DNA of 13,467 nt. Source: CALXZG01 sp034184445 (GTDB lineage: Bacteria > Pseudomonadota > Alphaproteobacteria > CAAHEQ01 > UBA3637). The stretch spans positions 1-13,467 of the forward strand of contig JAXFZX010000066.1 of the NCBI GenBank assembly GCA_034184445.1, read 5' to 3'. This document shows, piece by piece, positions 13,242 through 13,467 of this stretch; the first letter of the stretch is position 1; each line of letters begins with the position of its first letter. The position numbers were made by a program, and so were the translations under genes. The notes under the pieces are model-generated. The model made no database searches, had not been told where the DNA came from, and saw only the letters and a list, made by a program, of their open reading frames with translations.

Positions 13242-13467
13242 TTAAAAATACCTCAATAACCTCTTGGTTATCATGGATTGCCCCTCTTCATAAAGTCGGT
13301 CTAAGTACACCTTTTTCGTAAAGCCATCATTGAGGTCTGATATGTTTCGTATCAGATTATGGACGGAATCAATAGAGGGATGCCTATGCTCGCAAAGTAT
13401 CATCCCGAAATAGTATTTGTTCTTGTTTAGGAACTGTTCTGAGAACTGGTATTGGCTTTCTACCAGA
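13242..13467 (-). CDS. C-terminal end of an unrecognised protein
   Basis: An open frame enters from the right edge on the minus strand and ends at a TAA at 13242-13244, giving 74 visible residues. It starts LVESQYQFSEQFLNKNKYYF, continues GMILCEHRHPSIDSVHNLI and ends MITKRLLRYF. The composition (mixed hydrophobic and charged, no low complexity, no stops over 225 bases, while the other minus frames are interrupted) looks like real coding sequence, probably a helical soluble protein. I do not recognise the family. Two perfect hairpins lie inside it: ATAACC/GGTTAT near 13255-13271 and TCTGATA/TATCAGA near 13335-13357. Confidence 0.55.
   Translation of the reverse strand, partial: LVESQYQFSEQFLNKNKYYFGMILCEHRHPSIDSVHNLIRNISDLNDGFTKKVYLDRLYEEGQSMITKRLLRYF

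Overview
The window is AT-rich bacterial DNA, most probably from an alphaproteobacterium. The evidence is a nitrogen-type PTS enzyme I (ptsP) with a GAF domain, a type-A-like RNase P RNA, and near-consensus sigma70 promoters (TTGACA-17-TATAAT type). The lineage is an inference; nothing here fixes genus or family. Two regions differ in character.

Housekeeping block (1-3821). On the minus strand run rnpB, then ptsP, then a single-domain GlmU-like nucleotidyltransferase, then the first codons of a glucokinase-like gene. The last three are packed as an operon (10-bp gap, then a 4-bp ATGA overlap). rnpB has a perfect-consensus promoter. ptsP has its own promoter so close to the start codon that its mRNA may be leaderless. 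On the plus strand follows tRNA-Leu(CAA) with its own promoter and terminator.

Accessory region (about 3822-13467). It holds loosely spaced, mostly unrelated genes, several with their own promoter: an AmiD-like muramoyl amidase, a polytopic membrane protein, a lipoprotein-like protein, a small basic protein, a fragment of a large serine recombinase, a short membrane protein behind a DUF2778/Tlde1-like L,D-transpeptidase-fold protein, a membrane-anchored YwqK/MORN-repeat protein, an ankyrin-like protein, and the end of an unrecognised gene at the right edge. At least three products concern peptidoglycan or repeat-protein functions typical of polymorphic toxin/immunity loci.

The main observation is a degenerate dispersed repeat, called R1 here. 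It is about 203 bp when complete. It begins GAGTTCGATAA, has an inverted partner TTATCGAAC about 45 bp later, then a second hairpin whose sequence differs between copies while pairing is kept, then a tail that reads like ADFKxLA...LKF-stop. I see nine full or partial copies. Seven lie just 3' of an accessory gene or gene fragment on the same strand. The layout [promoter-gene-R1] repeated resembles a cassette array, and in the recombinase fragment the R1 head is continuous with the recombinase reading frame. All of this was read by eye, so copy boundaries are approximate.
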